From: Acorus gramineus | Lineage: Eukaryota; Streptophyta; Magnoliopsida; Acorales; Acoraceae | Assembly (NCBI GenBank): GCA_030737835.1 | Contig: CM060847.1 | Coordinates: 19,035,280-19,099,279 of the forward strand | Length of the DNA: 64,000 bases | Direction of reading: 5' to 3' | Position numbers and translations under genes: made by a program | Notes under the pieces: model-generated | Database searches by the model: none | What the model was told of the DNA's origin: nothing | Seen by the model: the letters and a program-made list of their open reading frames with translations, nothing else | Part shown: in pieces, positions 22,330 through 34,169 of the stretch | Layout of the letters: every line of letters begins with the position of its first letter | How positions within the stretch are numbered: the first letter of the stretch is position 1

Positions 22330-23400
22330 GTCTCGATGTCTTCATACCTGATTTTTCAATTAATTTATTCCTTGAATGGTCGGTCGTTGTATAATAAATT
22401 GGATTAGTCTATTTCCTCGGCTGCCAAGGAAGAGGGAATAGGATAACAAAGTTCATGGCGTCCGTTTAATATTAATTAGCACAGAATGCATATTTTAAGT
22501 AGCTGGTATATACATACATACATCATCGTCCTTGCAACACGGTGGTAGAAATAGAACCATTCAAAAGCAGCCTTCACATATTGTAGTTTAAACTATCAAT
22601 CTTATGGCCGATTTGGGACCAGAGGTGGGGACGCCCACGGTGTATAAAGCAACTCACGGTAGAGGAAAAATGTTTCTGGTACTTCTCAAACGCAGAGATA
22701 AATGGCTTCAAAATGCTATACTGACTATTGGGGTGCAACTTTGATCTATTAAAATGAATATGAGTCCATCCAAACTGATTTTTCTCAGATTTTGGTCAAT
22801 AGTTTTATGGTTTGGTTTCGGTTTGATTTTATTTAAAAAAAAAACTGAATTGACCGAACCCAACCAAATTTAAACACATGATTATTTATAATCAATATTA
22901 TTTTAGATTGTTCTTTTTTTGCTCTAAACTATATTGTTGTTATATTATTAATATTCATAAAAAATATGAATATACTAATTTATACAATCAACCATAATAT
23001 TTTGATATTTATGTAAATTTGTAAACCCAACCCCCAAAATAAAACTCTAATATTTAGTCTGACTCTCCCAATGCTGACTTTGAAAAAGTATTTAGATCCG
23101 TGGTAGTGTCATGTAGGGTTCCCTGTTGTAAAATCTGTCCCACCATAGATTCTAACGGAGCCTTAGTATAATATATGTATCCTGTTCTTGGGAGAGAACC
23201 ATATCATGGATTTGATTTACTCGATCATTTCTTGCAATCAATTCTTTTATTGACAATCTGGTATACGCTTTCTCTAATCAAGAATGTATATATATATTAG
23301 AAAAAATATAAAAAGTATATATATATATATGCATTTGATTCATTCAATTGTAAGGAACAATTTTTAAAACTATGTATTTTTAAGAAAGAGTTTATGTTAA
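22330..23400 (-). repeat. duplicated upstream flank of GLP copy 2
   Basis: Blocks such as GGCGTCCGTTTAATATTAATTAGCA, TTGGTAT-like and CATCATCGTCCTTGCAACACGGTGGTAGAAAT recur upstream of GLP copies 3 (29280-29440) and 4 (39890-40080) in the same order. No gene is seen inside. Confidence 0.65.
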
Positions 23401-23520
23401 AAAAATTCAAAACATGATGAAGATGCAAAATTTATTGGAATCCACGATATGAAGAAATTAAATGATCTATTTAATTACACGGCACATGGAAGGAGTGTAC
23501 AGTATATCTCGCCATTTCAT

Positions 23521-23880
23521 TTTTTTTTTTTTTTTGCTTGGTAGATAAATATATTTCTACAAGAAGATATTACAATTGTATATCAGTTCAAAAAGAAAAT
23601 GAAAATTGAACATAGGAGGAATGAATATCTTCCCCCCAAGTTACATTGATGCTATTTAAAAGATCTCAAAAAAATACATTCAGTTACTTCAAATATACTC
23701 CAAAGAAAGAAAAAAAACCTCAGGACGATGTCATTTGTAATACTCCATTTTTGTATTCCAAGATAAGATCCTGGATATCGCTCTGCAGCTGATAATATCA
23801 AATTGAGCTGCTGCAAGACAGTCTGCAGCTCTGTTTCCTCCCCAGTACACAAGCAAAACTTTCCACTGCTTTAGTTAGGA
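23521..23880 (-). pseudogene. LINE 3' fragment
   Basis: A T-run (23520-23536, the poly(A) tail on the minus strand) is followed by minus-strand coding remnants WGGNRAADCLAAAQFDII, the RNase H C-terminal pattern of plant L1 LINEs (family form REANRCADALA). 5'-truncated. Confidence 0.5.
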
Positions 23881-24583
23881 TAATCGCCGGTGAATTGAAC
23901 GAATTTTGTTGTTGATAAGCGACGCCTTTAGGATTAGATCTCAACGCTTGTAGAATGATCAAGAGAACAAAATACCTTGCAAAAGAACACACAGATTTAC
24001 GTAGTTCGATAAAATATACGTACATCCATGGAGGAGAGTAGAAAATGATTCACTATATCAAGTAATCGGAATACAAAACTCTCAACCTCTCTCTCTTCAG
24101 CACCGTCTCTTTCTCTCATAGAGGAAACAGTAGAACAGTCATCTCTCACAGAAAATAAGTTTCTCAGTTTAACCATAACAAGGAAAAGACTAAATAAATA
24201 TGGTATAATTAACCAAAATTGAAAAAATTTCCTCATCGACTCGACCTTAAGACTTCGCGAATAAACCCTTCATGCTAGAATGCAAAACGTCTTACAAATC
24301 AACCCTATGACTTCACGAACAAACCCTGCATGCTACAATGCAAGACATCTTACAACAGTCATGAAAATACGGAAAAGGAATGCTCCCTTTCCCTTTCACC
24401 CAAGTCATCACATTGTTGAATCAGATTTAGACAGAACTCTCATTGAATTGAGACCTCCCAGCCGAAGACCAATGGAGACAGGCCACAATATTTTTAAGTT
24501 CAAGAATGTTTATGGAGGCCGATGGGTTCTTGCTATCAATGCTTTGAGGCAATTACCATGAGAGTCTAACAATGGGATGCAGG
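23881..24583. other. intergenic, no gene recognised
   Basis: Short open frames only (one of 93 codons at 24280-24561) with no recognised domain. Confidence 0.45.
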
Positions 24584-25079
24584 TGTAACACTCGGTCCAT
24601 TGAGAGGGAAACCCAACAGTCCCAAGAGGCCCATGAATTAGGTGAGGGTGAGGGTTTGGTGTTCAGTTCCACATCGTCAAATGAGAGGAGATAGTTTATA
24701 CTTATATGTGAACACAACACTTACACACTAAGAATCAATGGCAAAACGAACAATATCTTGCTGTGTAAGTTTGGGGCGTTACAATTGGTATCAGAGCCTA
24801 TCTATTTCATGATGGTGGGTGCGGCCCTACATGAGGACCGTGGCCAATTAAGGAGAGTAATTGTGACTCCTGACCCGTTGAGGGGGATGCCCAATAGTTC
24901 AAGAGACCCATGGATTGGGGGAGGGTGAAAGTTTAGTCTTTAATCCCACATCGCCTAATGGGAGGAGATAGCCTGTGTTTATATGTGAGCACAATTCTTA
25001 CAAACTAAAACATGTTTTAAAGTTGTGAGCCTAATCAGGGACAAATCGTATAATTTTTTTGTTGTGTAAGTGCATTACA
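24584..25079 (+). mobile_element. TRIM: miniature LTR retrotransposon, about 0.5 kb
   Basis: Two diverged LTR-like copies of about 200-220 bp (24584-24783, TGTAACAC...GGCGTTACA; and about 24862-25079, TGTGACTCC...GCATTACA) flank only about 78 bp. That interior opens with the primer-binding site TGGTATCAGAGCC (24786-24798) and ends in the purine-rich TAAGGAGAGTAAT. Shared LTR blocks include CCCACATCG and the GGAGGAGATAG region. No coding capacity. No target duplication is evident. Confidence 0.75.
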
Positions 25080-25099
25080 ATATTAAATATCTAAATACG

Positions 25100-27235
25100 T
25101 GTGTGTATGAGAGAGAGGGAGAGAGAGAGAGAGAGAGAGATTGAAAGGGTGCTCGAGAGCTTTTTGTGTGAGATAAAACGAGAGTGGGAAGGGGTTAGAG
25201 AGAGAGAAAAGGTACTTAATCTTTTCTGTTTAACTTTTTAATTTTCTTAGTATTTATTAGGTCTACATGTTTAGGTATTTGGATTTTTGGGTTTTTATTA
25301 AAATTAGGGTACTTGATTTATTATTTATTTTAAGGACCAGATATATTTTTATGTTATGATATTTTGATTTTTGTTATATCTTTATGTTATTGGATTTGAG
25401 TTTTTGATAAACTTATGGTTTTGACTTATTATTATCTATGTTTGGATTATAAAATTTTGAATTTTTTTAGAAAGTAGATTTATGATTTATACATATACAT
25501 AAGATGACAAATTTGATTAATTTTTATATTTTAGTGTTTCGAATTTATTTTTGTATTAAAAGGTGTTTCCATATTTTTTATGAATTTTTATTATTTGATT
25601 ATTATTTTAAATATTTTTTATTTTTGTCTTTTCTGGTTTTGTAATTTAGTGTCTGCGATATATTAAATGGGTTTTCATCCTCTTCTTAGGTTGTATTATA
25701 TTTTCTTTTGTAGGATTCATATGAGATAGGTTTAGATGGTTGGATATAATAATTTATATTTATTAATTATGATTAGGGAAATTAGGTCCCGGGCCTAGGC
25801 TTGAATTATTGGTTTTAATAAATCATTTATTTGGTTCATCTAGGTTGTAATATTTGTTGCCTGCTTCATTCTCTGCGGAAGGTGAGTGGGCTTATTGATT
25901 TATTTCATATAGGGATTTGCTCTATGACTATATGTTCTTGAATCTCACATGTTAATTTAGGTTAATCATATTTGAGCGATATTATATGTTATTCATGCAT
26001 GTATATTGGGATAATTATGCATGATTGTGAATTGTACATATTGATCAATTTGCATCCCTTATTGAATAAAATTGGATGATTTAGTTCATTCATCATGTCA
26101 TTCAAAATAGCATGAATTATGCTATTCATGTTTTAAGAATTTATAGAACACATATAATGATGTTTATGTTTTTGAGATAATTATTTGAATTAAGGATTGA
26201 CATTTGTGAGATTTTTGAAAAATTTAGAACTAGTGGAGACAACCTAGTCCTAAGACATTTTATTAAGATGCATATCATAACATATTTCAGGAATAAACCC
26301 CCTCGTCATATTTCACCTTTGGGGAGGAAAGCCTAGGACTCGAAGAGTCCCAAGTTCGGTGAGGGCCTGAGGGGTGAGGTAATTCATTCCTTGCAGTGTC
26401 AGATTTCTTTGTTTGGAGTTTGTAACAACTAGGGCATCCTGTGCTGGTATTTTCGTAGTAATGGCAGCGACGACCCATCAACGTTATCTAGATCTGATGT
26501 CTCCTTGAGAGAGCTTTTTGCGCGATTTAATCAATTGGGGCTTGGCACACCTGTTTTGGGGAAATGGTTCCTTCGATTGAGAACCCTACCCAATCATATC
26601 ATTTAAACCTTATGATTTTTATGACGTGAGCCAATGATTGGGCCACGTGATAGCATTACAATACTTTTTTGAAGTTCATGATTTTAAATTGATTTTATAA
26701 AATAAAATATTTATCAACGGAATTTTTGTTTTTCATGTAACTTTATTTTTTAAATATAATTATCATATGAGCTAGGTAATTTGTGAGTGGATCTATTATT
26801 CACTAACTCAGTCACTCACCCAATTCCATATGGGCTGGTTGTTTCATAACCAGATATTTTATGTTCTGTGGATCAAGGTGAAGTTTGGACTTTTTGCATC
26901 TTTCAAGAATTTCTTCGAGGTAGCAATGTTGAAGAATAAATTTTAGTCGCGATTGATGATTTGGGTTTGTATAGTTTAGATGGCTCCCACAGATGTGGCT
27001 TATTATGTATTTCCTTTCTAGGTTTGTTTTTGCAAAATTCTGATATTATATAAGACCATTGGTGGTTTAAAACCATTGGATATTATTTACTTTATTGTCA
27101 TATGTTTTATTATATTAGTATTGTTTTTTTATATAAAAAAAAAGAGTGTAAAATTTTGATCTTGTATTTGGATTAAGTGTGGTAGCGACCTGTTAAATGT
27201 CCGATAAGCGGTTAGGTAAATTGTGGGGTGTTACA
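25100..27235 (-). repeat. Tekay-like Ty3 solo LTR
   Basis: Read on the minus strand it starts TGTAACACCCCACAATTTACC and continues CGCTTATCGGACATTTAACAGG then TCGCTACCACAC. From memory this is the typical LTR start of the Tekay/Del chromovirus lineage. A minus-strand CT-rich stretch (25109-25143) lies close to the other end. No primer-binding site or internal domains adjoin it. The far boundary and the target duplication are not resolved. Confidence 0.55.
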
Positions 27236-27480
27236 GCGGGACTATTCAACCCCTAGATTTAGGAGTAAAGATTTGTTTGAAAATATTTTCATTTCAAGCT
27301 TCCCAGATTGACCATAAAATTTGAACGTTGAGTAAATGTGTGATCCTTTGTTTCTGGAACAAAGGAGGCACAGGAAGAGAGCCAAGTATATATTTCACCA
27401 ATTCTGTTCAGTCTAGGCTTCCTGACCTTCAGCTTTCTCAGGCTGGAAGACCAAAAATAGGCTGAGTAGGACTGTAGGAG
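27236..27480. other. short intergenic stretch, nothing recognised
   Basis: No feature is supported between the solo LTR and the LINE fragment. Confidence 0.4.
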
Positions 27481-27481
27481 C

Positions 27482-27860
27482 ATGAGAAAAAAAGGTGGAA
27501 AGATCTTACAATGGATAACCTTCCGGAACATGAGAGAGCTCCACCATCTCCTTAATTCCTTATCTCAGTGGCGTGTATCACAAGTGTATCGAGAAGGTAA
27601 CAAGGTTGCAAATCTATTAGTTGCCCCGGAGTCCCCAATGGGCAGCACAATATTAGTTGCAAACCTTAACTTGGACTGAGTTTCTGTTGAATCAGGCAAT
27701 CATCAAGGGTCCAAACCTTAGTTTGGACTGAGTTTCTCCCCCTTAATCATTGAATATAGCACTACCCTTGGTAGTTTAAACCTCCACCATTGTGAATGAG
27801 TGCATTGTGTATATTTACACCTTGGTTAATGAAAGTTAATTTACTTATAAACAAAATATA
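27482..27860 (+). pseudogene. LINE 3' fragment (RNase H end and 3' UTR)
   Basis: The frame contains WRVSQVYREGNKVANLLV, the RNase H C-terminal motif of plant L1 elements, followed by a 3'-UTR-like sequence ending GGTTAATGAAAGTTAATTTA. Heavily 5'-truncated. Confidence 0.55.
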
Positions 27861-28089
27861 TGATATTACTTAGTGCAGTAAAGAATGAAAGGTTGTGGCG
27901 GCCGAACACGGCAGAAAATTTCATTATGTTCCGCTAACACATTTACTAGTCCCCCAAAATACGAACAATGGAGACAGACAACTTTATTATTAATAATGCA
28001 AAACGAGTTGACACAAGCCTTTTATTAAAATAGCAATACAGATAGTATGTGGTCTACGCCTGAGGACCCAATTAATCAGCAGCGCAGTT

Positions 28090-28886
28090 CTAGTTATTGT
28101 TGTCCTCCCAGAACTGGCTCTGCAGGTAGTCTATCACCTTCTCATCCACCTGAAATGCCTTGGCAAGAATACCATCATCAATCTTTGGATTCGACCCAAA
28201 CACGGCGTTAGCAATCGTGATCACACCAGGATTTTGGCTACTCAGAGCAGCGATTGCCACCGCGTTCTCGTGTCCAGGGTTGAACTGGAAGTGAATGAGT
28301 CCAACGGGGAACACGAAAACATCACCCGCATTGAGGACTTTGAAGATCAGACGGTTTTGGGGGTTGGAAGTGATGAAGCCAACGTGGAGAGTGCCCTCGA
28401 TCACTGTCAGTATTTCGGTTGCTCGTGGGTGGGTGTGTGGAGGGTTTTCCCCATATGGGGCATAGTCAATGCGGACAAGGGAGATTCCGAGAGTGTTTAG
28501 GCCCCCAATATGGTTCACGTTGACGGTCGTCACGTTCGATCCAACTTTGTTGTCGGTGTTACCTGGCTTGTTTAGGCCTGAGAAGAAGAAGTCGTCGGCA
28601 TCGACCTTCATTGGGTTCTTGCAAACAAATCCATTCACCAGCACTGTAAAATCAAAGTGTTCCAACATAACTAATGAGCTCTCTAAGCATCAGCAACATG
28701 TAATTAAACAAGTCATGCATATTGAAGAATAATATATCATGCCATTGAAATGCAAGAATTGGAGGGACTAGTACCTGCGGATTCTTTGTCGGCGACGCAG
28801 AAGTCTTGGAGAGGGCCGGGGTCCGTGGCGAGGGCTCCCGATGAAGCCAAGGCGAGGAGGACTACTATGAACAGGGCAGAAGCCAT
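28090..28886 (-). CDS. GLP: germin-like protein (GLP copy 3)
   Basis: Minus strand, exons 28886-28775 (112 nt) and 28643-28090 (554 nt), 221 residues. The signal peptide ends GALA, then [13 protein letters not shown]. The metal-binding set HTH...E plus His of GLIHFQFN and the NVT glycosylation site are all intact. It differs from copy 1 at six positions, including Ala12 for Thr and Glu103 for Gln. Longer open-frame starts upstream (to 28991) lie in the 5' UTR; the ATG at 28886 matches the other copies. On the minus strand, TATAAATA is at 28980-28973 and AATAAA at 28026-28021. Expected to be a secreted apoplastic cupin; activity unknown. Confidence 0.95.
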
Positions 28887-28972
28887 CAATGTCTTGCACT
28901 TGAATATCAAGTTCAGATACCGAAGGATGTGGAGATTGGGTTGTGAGTTGTGTTTGTGTTCAAGAGGGTACA

Positions 28973-29041
28973 TATTTATAGAAACAAGCAATTGAATTGG
29001 TCTTGCGACTGGTCCTTGTCCTTACCTGCTCTTGCTATAAC
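28973..29041 (-). promoter_or_regulatory. GLP copy 3 proximal promoter and TATA box
   Basis: Minus strand TATAAATA (28973-28980), AAGACCAATTCAAT (28991-29004) and GTTATAGCAAGAGCAGGTA (29023-29041), in the same order and spacing as at GLP copy 1. Confidence 0.65.
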
Positions 29042-29044
29042 TTG

Positions 29045-29830
29045 TCAAATGTCTTTGTTTTATGACTAATCTTTCATCCAGAATCCTCCTTTCAACCTAC
29101 TCTGTTTTATAATTGATTCGTTTAATTCTCCGTCGACAGGCATGCAGATATGGAAATCCTCAGTAGATCAAGTTGTATTAAATAATAAAAAATATGTACG
29201 ATTTACTATTACTGGTAAATTAATCAGTCAATTTGATTAGTTTTGTGTCTCATCCAAAATGCCAGTCAAAATCCTCCGCTGCCTACAAAGAGGGAAGAAG
29301 GATAACAATGTTCACGGCGTCACTCTAATATTAACTAGCAATAATAAAATTGGATATATATAATGCATGAAATGCATATTTTATGTAGTTGGTATGCATA
29401 CATCATTGTCCTCCCAACACGATGGTGGAAATTGAACTATATATCCAGTTAAATGTATTAAGGGTAGTTTAGTTATTTTAGTATTTTTCTTTTTTTATAT
29501 TATAAATGTTGTAGAAAAATCCTAATAATATTATGGTTTATTCTCTTCAATTCTTAATTCTAACAAATCCAAAAAGCAGCATTGACATATTCTTGTTAAA
29601 CAATCGATCAATCTTCATGTATCCTATCGTTGTGAGAGAACTTCGCAAAATTGGTTATGATATACTAGATCATTCTTGCATTTCCAATATGGTATACACT
29701 TTCTCTGATCAAACACATATGCATGCGCCATATTAAAAAAAATATAAAAAAGTATGCATTTGATTCATTCTATTGTAAAGAGCAATTTTTTAGGAAAGAA
29801 TATGGTCAGATTGTAAAATTGATTGCATGA
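29045..29830 (-). repeat. duplicated upstream flank of GLP copy 3
   Basis: It shares ordered blocks with the upstream regions of GLP copies 2 and 4, for example GTAGTTGGTATGCATACATCATTG (29393-29408 region) and ACTTCGCAAAATTGGTTATGATA (29641 region). No gene is seen. Confidence 0.65.
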
Positions 29831-29860
29831 TTGATTTGCCTCAACATTGTTCTTGTTCTA

Positions 29861-30030
29861 AGGCCCCGTTTGGGAATGTGGCGGATGACTCGGCCTTTGG
29901 GTAATCAGGGTGGAGGTAAAGAAGCGGTGTTTCTAGAGCATTTCAAACGTGAAGGAATTAAAATAGCTTCTAATGCTACCACCACCACCATGAAAATGCA
30001 GAATCCGCCCCCACCGCGCAAACTGGGCCT
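29861..30030. mobile_element. short MITE-like element with imperfect TIRs
   Basis: It begins AGGCCCCGTTTGGG and ends CGCAAACTGGGCCT, an imperfect 14-bp inverted repeat with two mismatches. GGCCC-GTTTGG termini are common among plant Tourist- and hAT-like MITEs. No clean target duplication is visible, so the superfamily is open. Confidence 0.45.
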
Positions 30031-30906
30031 TAAGAGCAAATAGAACTTTCCAACTCCCTCATATCTACCATTGAAAAGGTCCATTATAATGATGTCATTT
30101 CAAAGGTTATCATATCCCATATAGTCAATCTAAATTAGAAGCTTCAAATAGAGAGCATTTAATGAAAATCATATATTTATTGGAAGCCACAATAGGAAGA
30201 AAAGGTCAATTCAAAGCACTTGCAAATCGGCTGAAGGAGGTTCTCGATCTATCTCCTGATAGAGGCGAATCAGACCGCTTTTGTCCAGGGAAGGTCCCTT
30301 CAAGATGGATTTCTCACTGTTCAGGAATGTGTCTCAGGGGTGCTTCCTGTCGAAGTCCTAATTAAGTTGGACGTTCGGAAGGCTTATGACCATGTTAATT
30401 TGGATTTTCTCCATCATCTTCTTCATCTTCACGGCTTCAGGACCGTTGGATTCGGATGGTGACATATTGTTTTTCTTCTGCCAATGCTTCCATGCTAGCA
30501 ATGGGGTACCTTCGGTTTTCTTCCATATCCATCTTGGGATGCGTCAAGGTGATCCCATGTCTCCCTTCTTGTTCATCATTGTCTCAAACGCTTTGAGTCA
30601 TATGCCTGCTCGAGCTGAGGAAGCTAGGTGTGGGTCAGTGGTCTGTCTTGTGCGAGAATGGATTAATCCCTCTCTCATGTTCAGTACACTGACGATACTA
30701 TGATCCTATATAGGAAGGGATGATCTTGTGGTGGCTGGGGCAATGTTCTAGGTCAAGGTTTTTGGCTGGCTTCCAGGTCTCTCTATTAACTGGAGGAAGA
30801 GAACGTTTTGAGGCATTAACATGGATGTTTCAAAGATTTTTTTCCTCTTGCTGATGTCTACTCGTGTCCGGTGGGTTCCTTTCTTCTAGTAATCTTGTTG
30901 TCTTTG

Positions 30907-32285
30907 TAATGTAGGACAGATTATGCAGATGGAACCACCGAAAGAGGTCTATCAAATAAATTACAAATCAATGGTTACGATTTCGGAATCGCACGAAATT
31001 TTACATGATGAAATATATCAAGGAGATCTGTGATATCTCAATCATTTATTTAGGCTTTTAAATTAGAGATTTTACTATTTTTAGTAAGTTTTAGATTTGT
31101 GATATCTCAATCATAACAAATCGAAATTGATTTCTATCAATTCCTATGATCATTTAGGATCTCATAGAATATAAAAAGTTAGTTTTTGAATTTTACTATT
31201 TTTAGTAATTTTTTAATTTTATGTTATTAGTATAAATAGCAGACTTGTAATCTAGGGTTGAAAGTTTTTATCAATAATATTTCGAATTTCCTCTATTTTG
31301 GGGTTCTTCCTTGTGGATTCAAGGAGCTTATGAGATCTTAATGTTGGTTGGATCTTTTTATCCATTTTTCACTGCGTTAGGTGGTATTAGAGCGAGGATT
31401 TGCCTTGATGTGATGACAAATAACGAAGAGGAAAACAACCAGTCTGATGACATTGGTTGTGGATTGGAGGATGTGTGGAAGGCAATCAAGGAACAACTCG
31501 ATTAGATGCGAGAGATCTGCACGATGATCGCTGGCCTGGTCAAATTGGTGACGTTTCGATTAAAAAGTTGTGCCTCCACTTGGTGGGACCAACTTCAGAG
31601 TACCTGACAATTGCGAGGAAGAGCACTTGTTCGTACGTGGAGGAGGATGAAACAACTCCTCATAGATCAATTTCTACCATCAAATTATGAACAATATGTG
31701 CCAACGGTTAAATACAAGGAAACATCAATTGAAGAGCAGAAGAACTCGAGGACTAGTTCTTTTGAAGAAGATGAGTCTAATGTAAGACAGATTATGCAGA
31801 TGGGACCACCAAAAGAGGTCCATCAAATAAATTACAAATCAATGGTCACGATCTTGGAATCGCATGAAATTTTACATGGTAAAATATATCGAGGAGATCT
31901 TCTAGATTAGTTGTCTGAGAACTAACAATTCTTATTTTTCAAAAATTCATTTATTTAGGCCTTTAAATTAGATATTTTACTATTTTAAGTAAGTTTTAGA
32001 TTTGTGATATCTCAATCATAATAGATCGGAATTGATTTCTATCAATTCCTATGATCATTTAGGATCTCATAGAATTAGAAACATTAGTTTTCGAATTTTA
32101 CTATTTTTAGTAATTTTTTTATTTTATGTTATTAGTATAAATAACAGACTTGTAATCTAGGGTTGACAGTTTTTATTAATAATATTTTGAATTTCCTCTA
32201 TTTTGGTGTTTTCTTCATTGTGGATTCAAGGAGCATATGAGATCTTAACGCTGATTGGATCTTTTTATCTGTTTTTCACTGTGTT
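30907..32285 (+). mobile_element. Ty3-type LTR element remnant with two long direct repeats
   Basis: The blocks at about 30907-31380 and about 31780-32285 are direct repeats containing the presumptive LTRs (each with TAGTATAAATA, then AACAGACTTGTAATCTAGGG or close to it, ending in CACTGYGTTA). Directly after the first is TGGTATTAGAGC (31382-31393), a degenerate tRNA-Met primer-binding site. A short gag-like stretch follows (WRRMKQLLIDQFLPSNYEQYV split over frames, 31600-31700). The repeats also include sequence upstream of the LTR (ATGCAGATGG-ACCACC), so the structure may be a tandem remnant rather than a simple element. Confidence 0.55.
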
Positions 32286-32432
32286 ACTTTGTTTTGAATT
32301 CCGTAGACCATCCTGCACAAATCCAACATGCTTCTTCAACAATTTATGTGGAGTGGCTCAGGGTCGAGCCAGCAGAGGGTTCACCATGTGGACTAGGGTT
32401 CTGTTTGTAACAGCAAATTTAGAGGATGGATG

Positions 32433-32632
32433 TGTTAGACCAAGTCAAGATGTTGACCATTAAAAGAGAGATTCAAGGCAATCACATAGATCTATATGCT
32501 CATAAAAGTTATTCAACAAGATAAGATCTACTGGGATCCATTGTAATCCAAAATCTTTTATATTAGTAATATAAATAGGTGACCACTCAAACTTGAGATG
32601 AAATCACTGATTTCACAAAATAATTCTTCACA
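32433..32632. mobile_element. candidate 200-bp solo LTR in the LINE
   Basis: A TGTTAGACC...TTCTTCACA segment interrupts the LINE protein between CNSKFRG and GLGIIDL, which are adjacent in intact LINEs. A TATAAATAGG box lies at about 32570. No convincing target duplication. Confidence 0.45.
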
Positions 32633-33564
32633 GGCTAGGCATCATTGACTTGGACGCATTCAACTACGTGCTCCTCTCCAAGTGGCTGTGGAAATTTGTG
32701 GATGAGCATTTATCGATGTGGATGATTGTGGTTGCTGGTGGTCTTCAGACGCACAACAAGCACATTCTCTCCTTCCCCGGTCCTAGAGCATGCTCCATGA
32801 AGGTCTAGGATATTATTTCAATGGTTGGGGTTTCCTTCCTGGCTTCAATTAAGTGGAAGCTAGGTAGCGGTAATCGGATTCGTTTTTGGTATTATCATTG
32901 GTGTGGATTGCCCCCCCCCCCCCTCAAGGATATCTACTCGGAGTTATTGAAGCTGGCTCGTAACAAGGTGGGCCTGTTGCAGGAGTGGTAGAACACTTCT
33001 TCTAGTCGAGGCGGTTGGGTGATTCTTTTGTCTCGGGGTCTTATAGAGGCTGAGTTATTGGGCAACTCATAATTGTTCTATGTTCTTGCAAACTTCAGTG
33101 TGGATGGGGACATAGTGGATGGCCCGGTCTGGTTGGGTAGCCCTTCGGGTGTCGGGGGGTGGGTGTTCTCGGTTAAGGTTGTGTACATCTAGTGGTGTGG
33201 GGAGACCTTTCAATGCTCTATATGGCTTGTAAGGCCCATCGTATTTGGAGCGCAAAGGTCCTGCTCAAGGTGAAATCCTTCCTTTGGCTGCTCTTTCAAA
33301 GGAAGTTGTTGAAAAAGGCTTAGTGGACCTTGTGGCATCCCTGAGACCCTGTCTCATGCTCCTTGTGTGCTGGGGGGATCGAGACCCCGAGTCACTTGTT
33401 TTACTCTTTTGTGGTTGCGCGGGAGGTTTGGGGATACCTTGGTTTGGCCATGGGTGTCTATTGGGACCTACGTTCTATAGACCACTTATGGGATTAGGTA
33501 GCAAGCTGATTTGTCATGGTGATAGAAGCATTAGGTGGATGCAGCCTAGCTTGGATAGGGAGGC

Positions 33565-34075
33565 TGAAGTATTGCATTCATGGACCATCCAATAAATGTT
33601 GAGGACCATCAAACGGACAATTGTGGATTTTTGGACTTTCTTTTTGATGTTTATAAATAATTAGGATTAGTTATTATTTATAATATCATTAAGATATGAT
33701 TTATATTTTTAGTTAGGATTCTAGTAGGATTTATTTTCTATTAATTATTAGGATTTTATTTGTTTTGAGGGATTTGAAGAGATCCTAGTTTCTTGGGATT
33801 CTGTCCTATATAAATAAATTCGGTAATAAAAAATATGATATTTTGAGTTTATTTTTTTATTTTCCTATTGTTTTGTTATCCTTGGTGGAATATCATATTC
33901 ATAGAAGCTCATCGTTGTGATATTCCTTGTGATCTAGTAATCAACAGATTCATTGAAGTCCATCATTTTGAAATTTTTTGCCAAGAATCAATAAATTTAT
34001 TGGAGCCTACAGATCCCACATCCCTTTGTGCGCGAAGATTGATCGCACATGTGGAAGAGCGTACCCTTTACTACA
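33565..34075 (+). repeat. Ty3-type LTR, same family as 48840-49329
   Basis: It begins TGAAGTATTGCATTCATGGACC, aligning with TGATGTAGCGCAATCATGGACC at 48840. It later shares AATCAACAGATT-ATTGAAG and GATTGATCG and the GAAGAGCGTA block near the 3' end. A purine-rich GGATAGGGAGG lies just before it. Confidence 0.6.
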
Positions 34076-34169
34076 TCAGTTCCCCTCTCCTAATGTGTAG
34101 CGGCCATGGTTTATTTACTAGGTCATTATATGTAATAATGTTGCTTTCCAAGCCTTGGGTTATATTAGT

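Larger units (their letters stand above)
30160..33500 (+). pseudogene. L1-type LINE reverse transcriptase, broken and interrupted
   Basis: Fragments in LINE order: QTAFVQGR-like and LIKLDVRKAYDHVN at 30260-30410 (RT, with the catalytic-fold KAYD motif), then MRQGDPMSPFLF at 30540 (RT). At about 32310-32415 come VEWLR and CNSKFRG, resuming after an insertion at LGIIDLDAFNYVLLSKWLWKF (32635-32700). At about 33250-33480 is a zf-RVT-like region (VLLKVKSFLWLLFQRKLL, ETPSHLF). Frameshifts and stops are frequent. Two LTR-type insertions lie inside (about 30907-32285 and 32433-32632). No function. Confidence 0.7.

Noticed and set aside
24584..25079. Cassandra-type TRIM carrying a 5S rRNA promoter in its LTR
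   Set aside because: No 5S-like sequence could be seen in either LTR.
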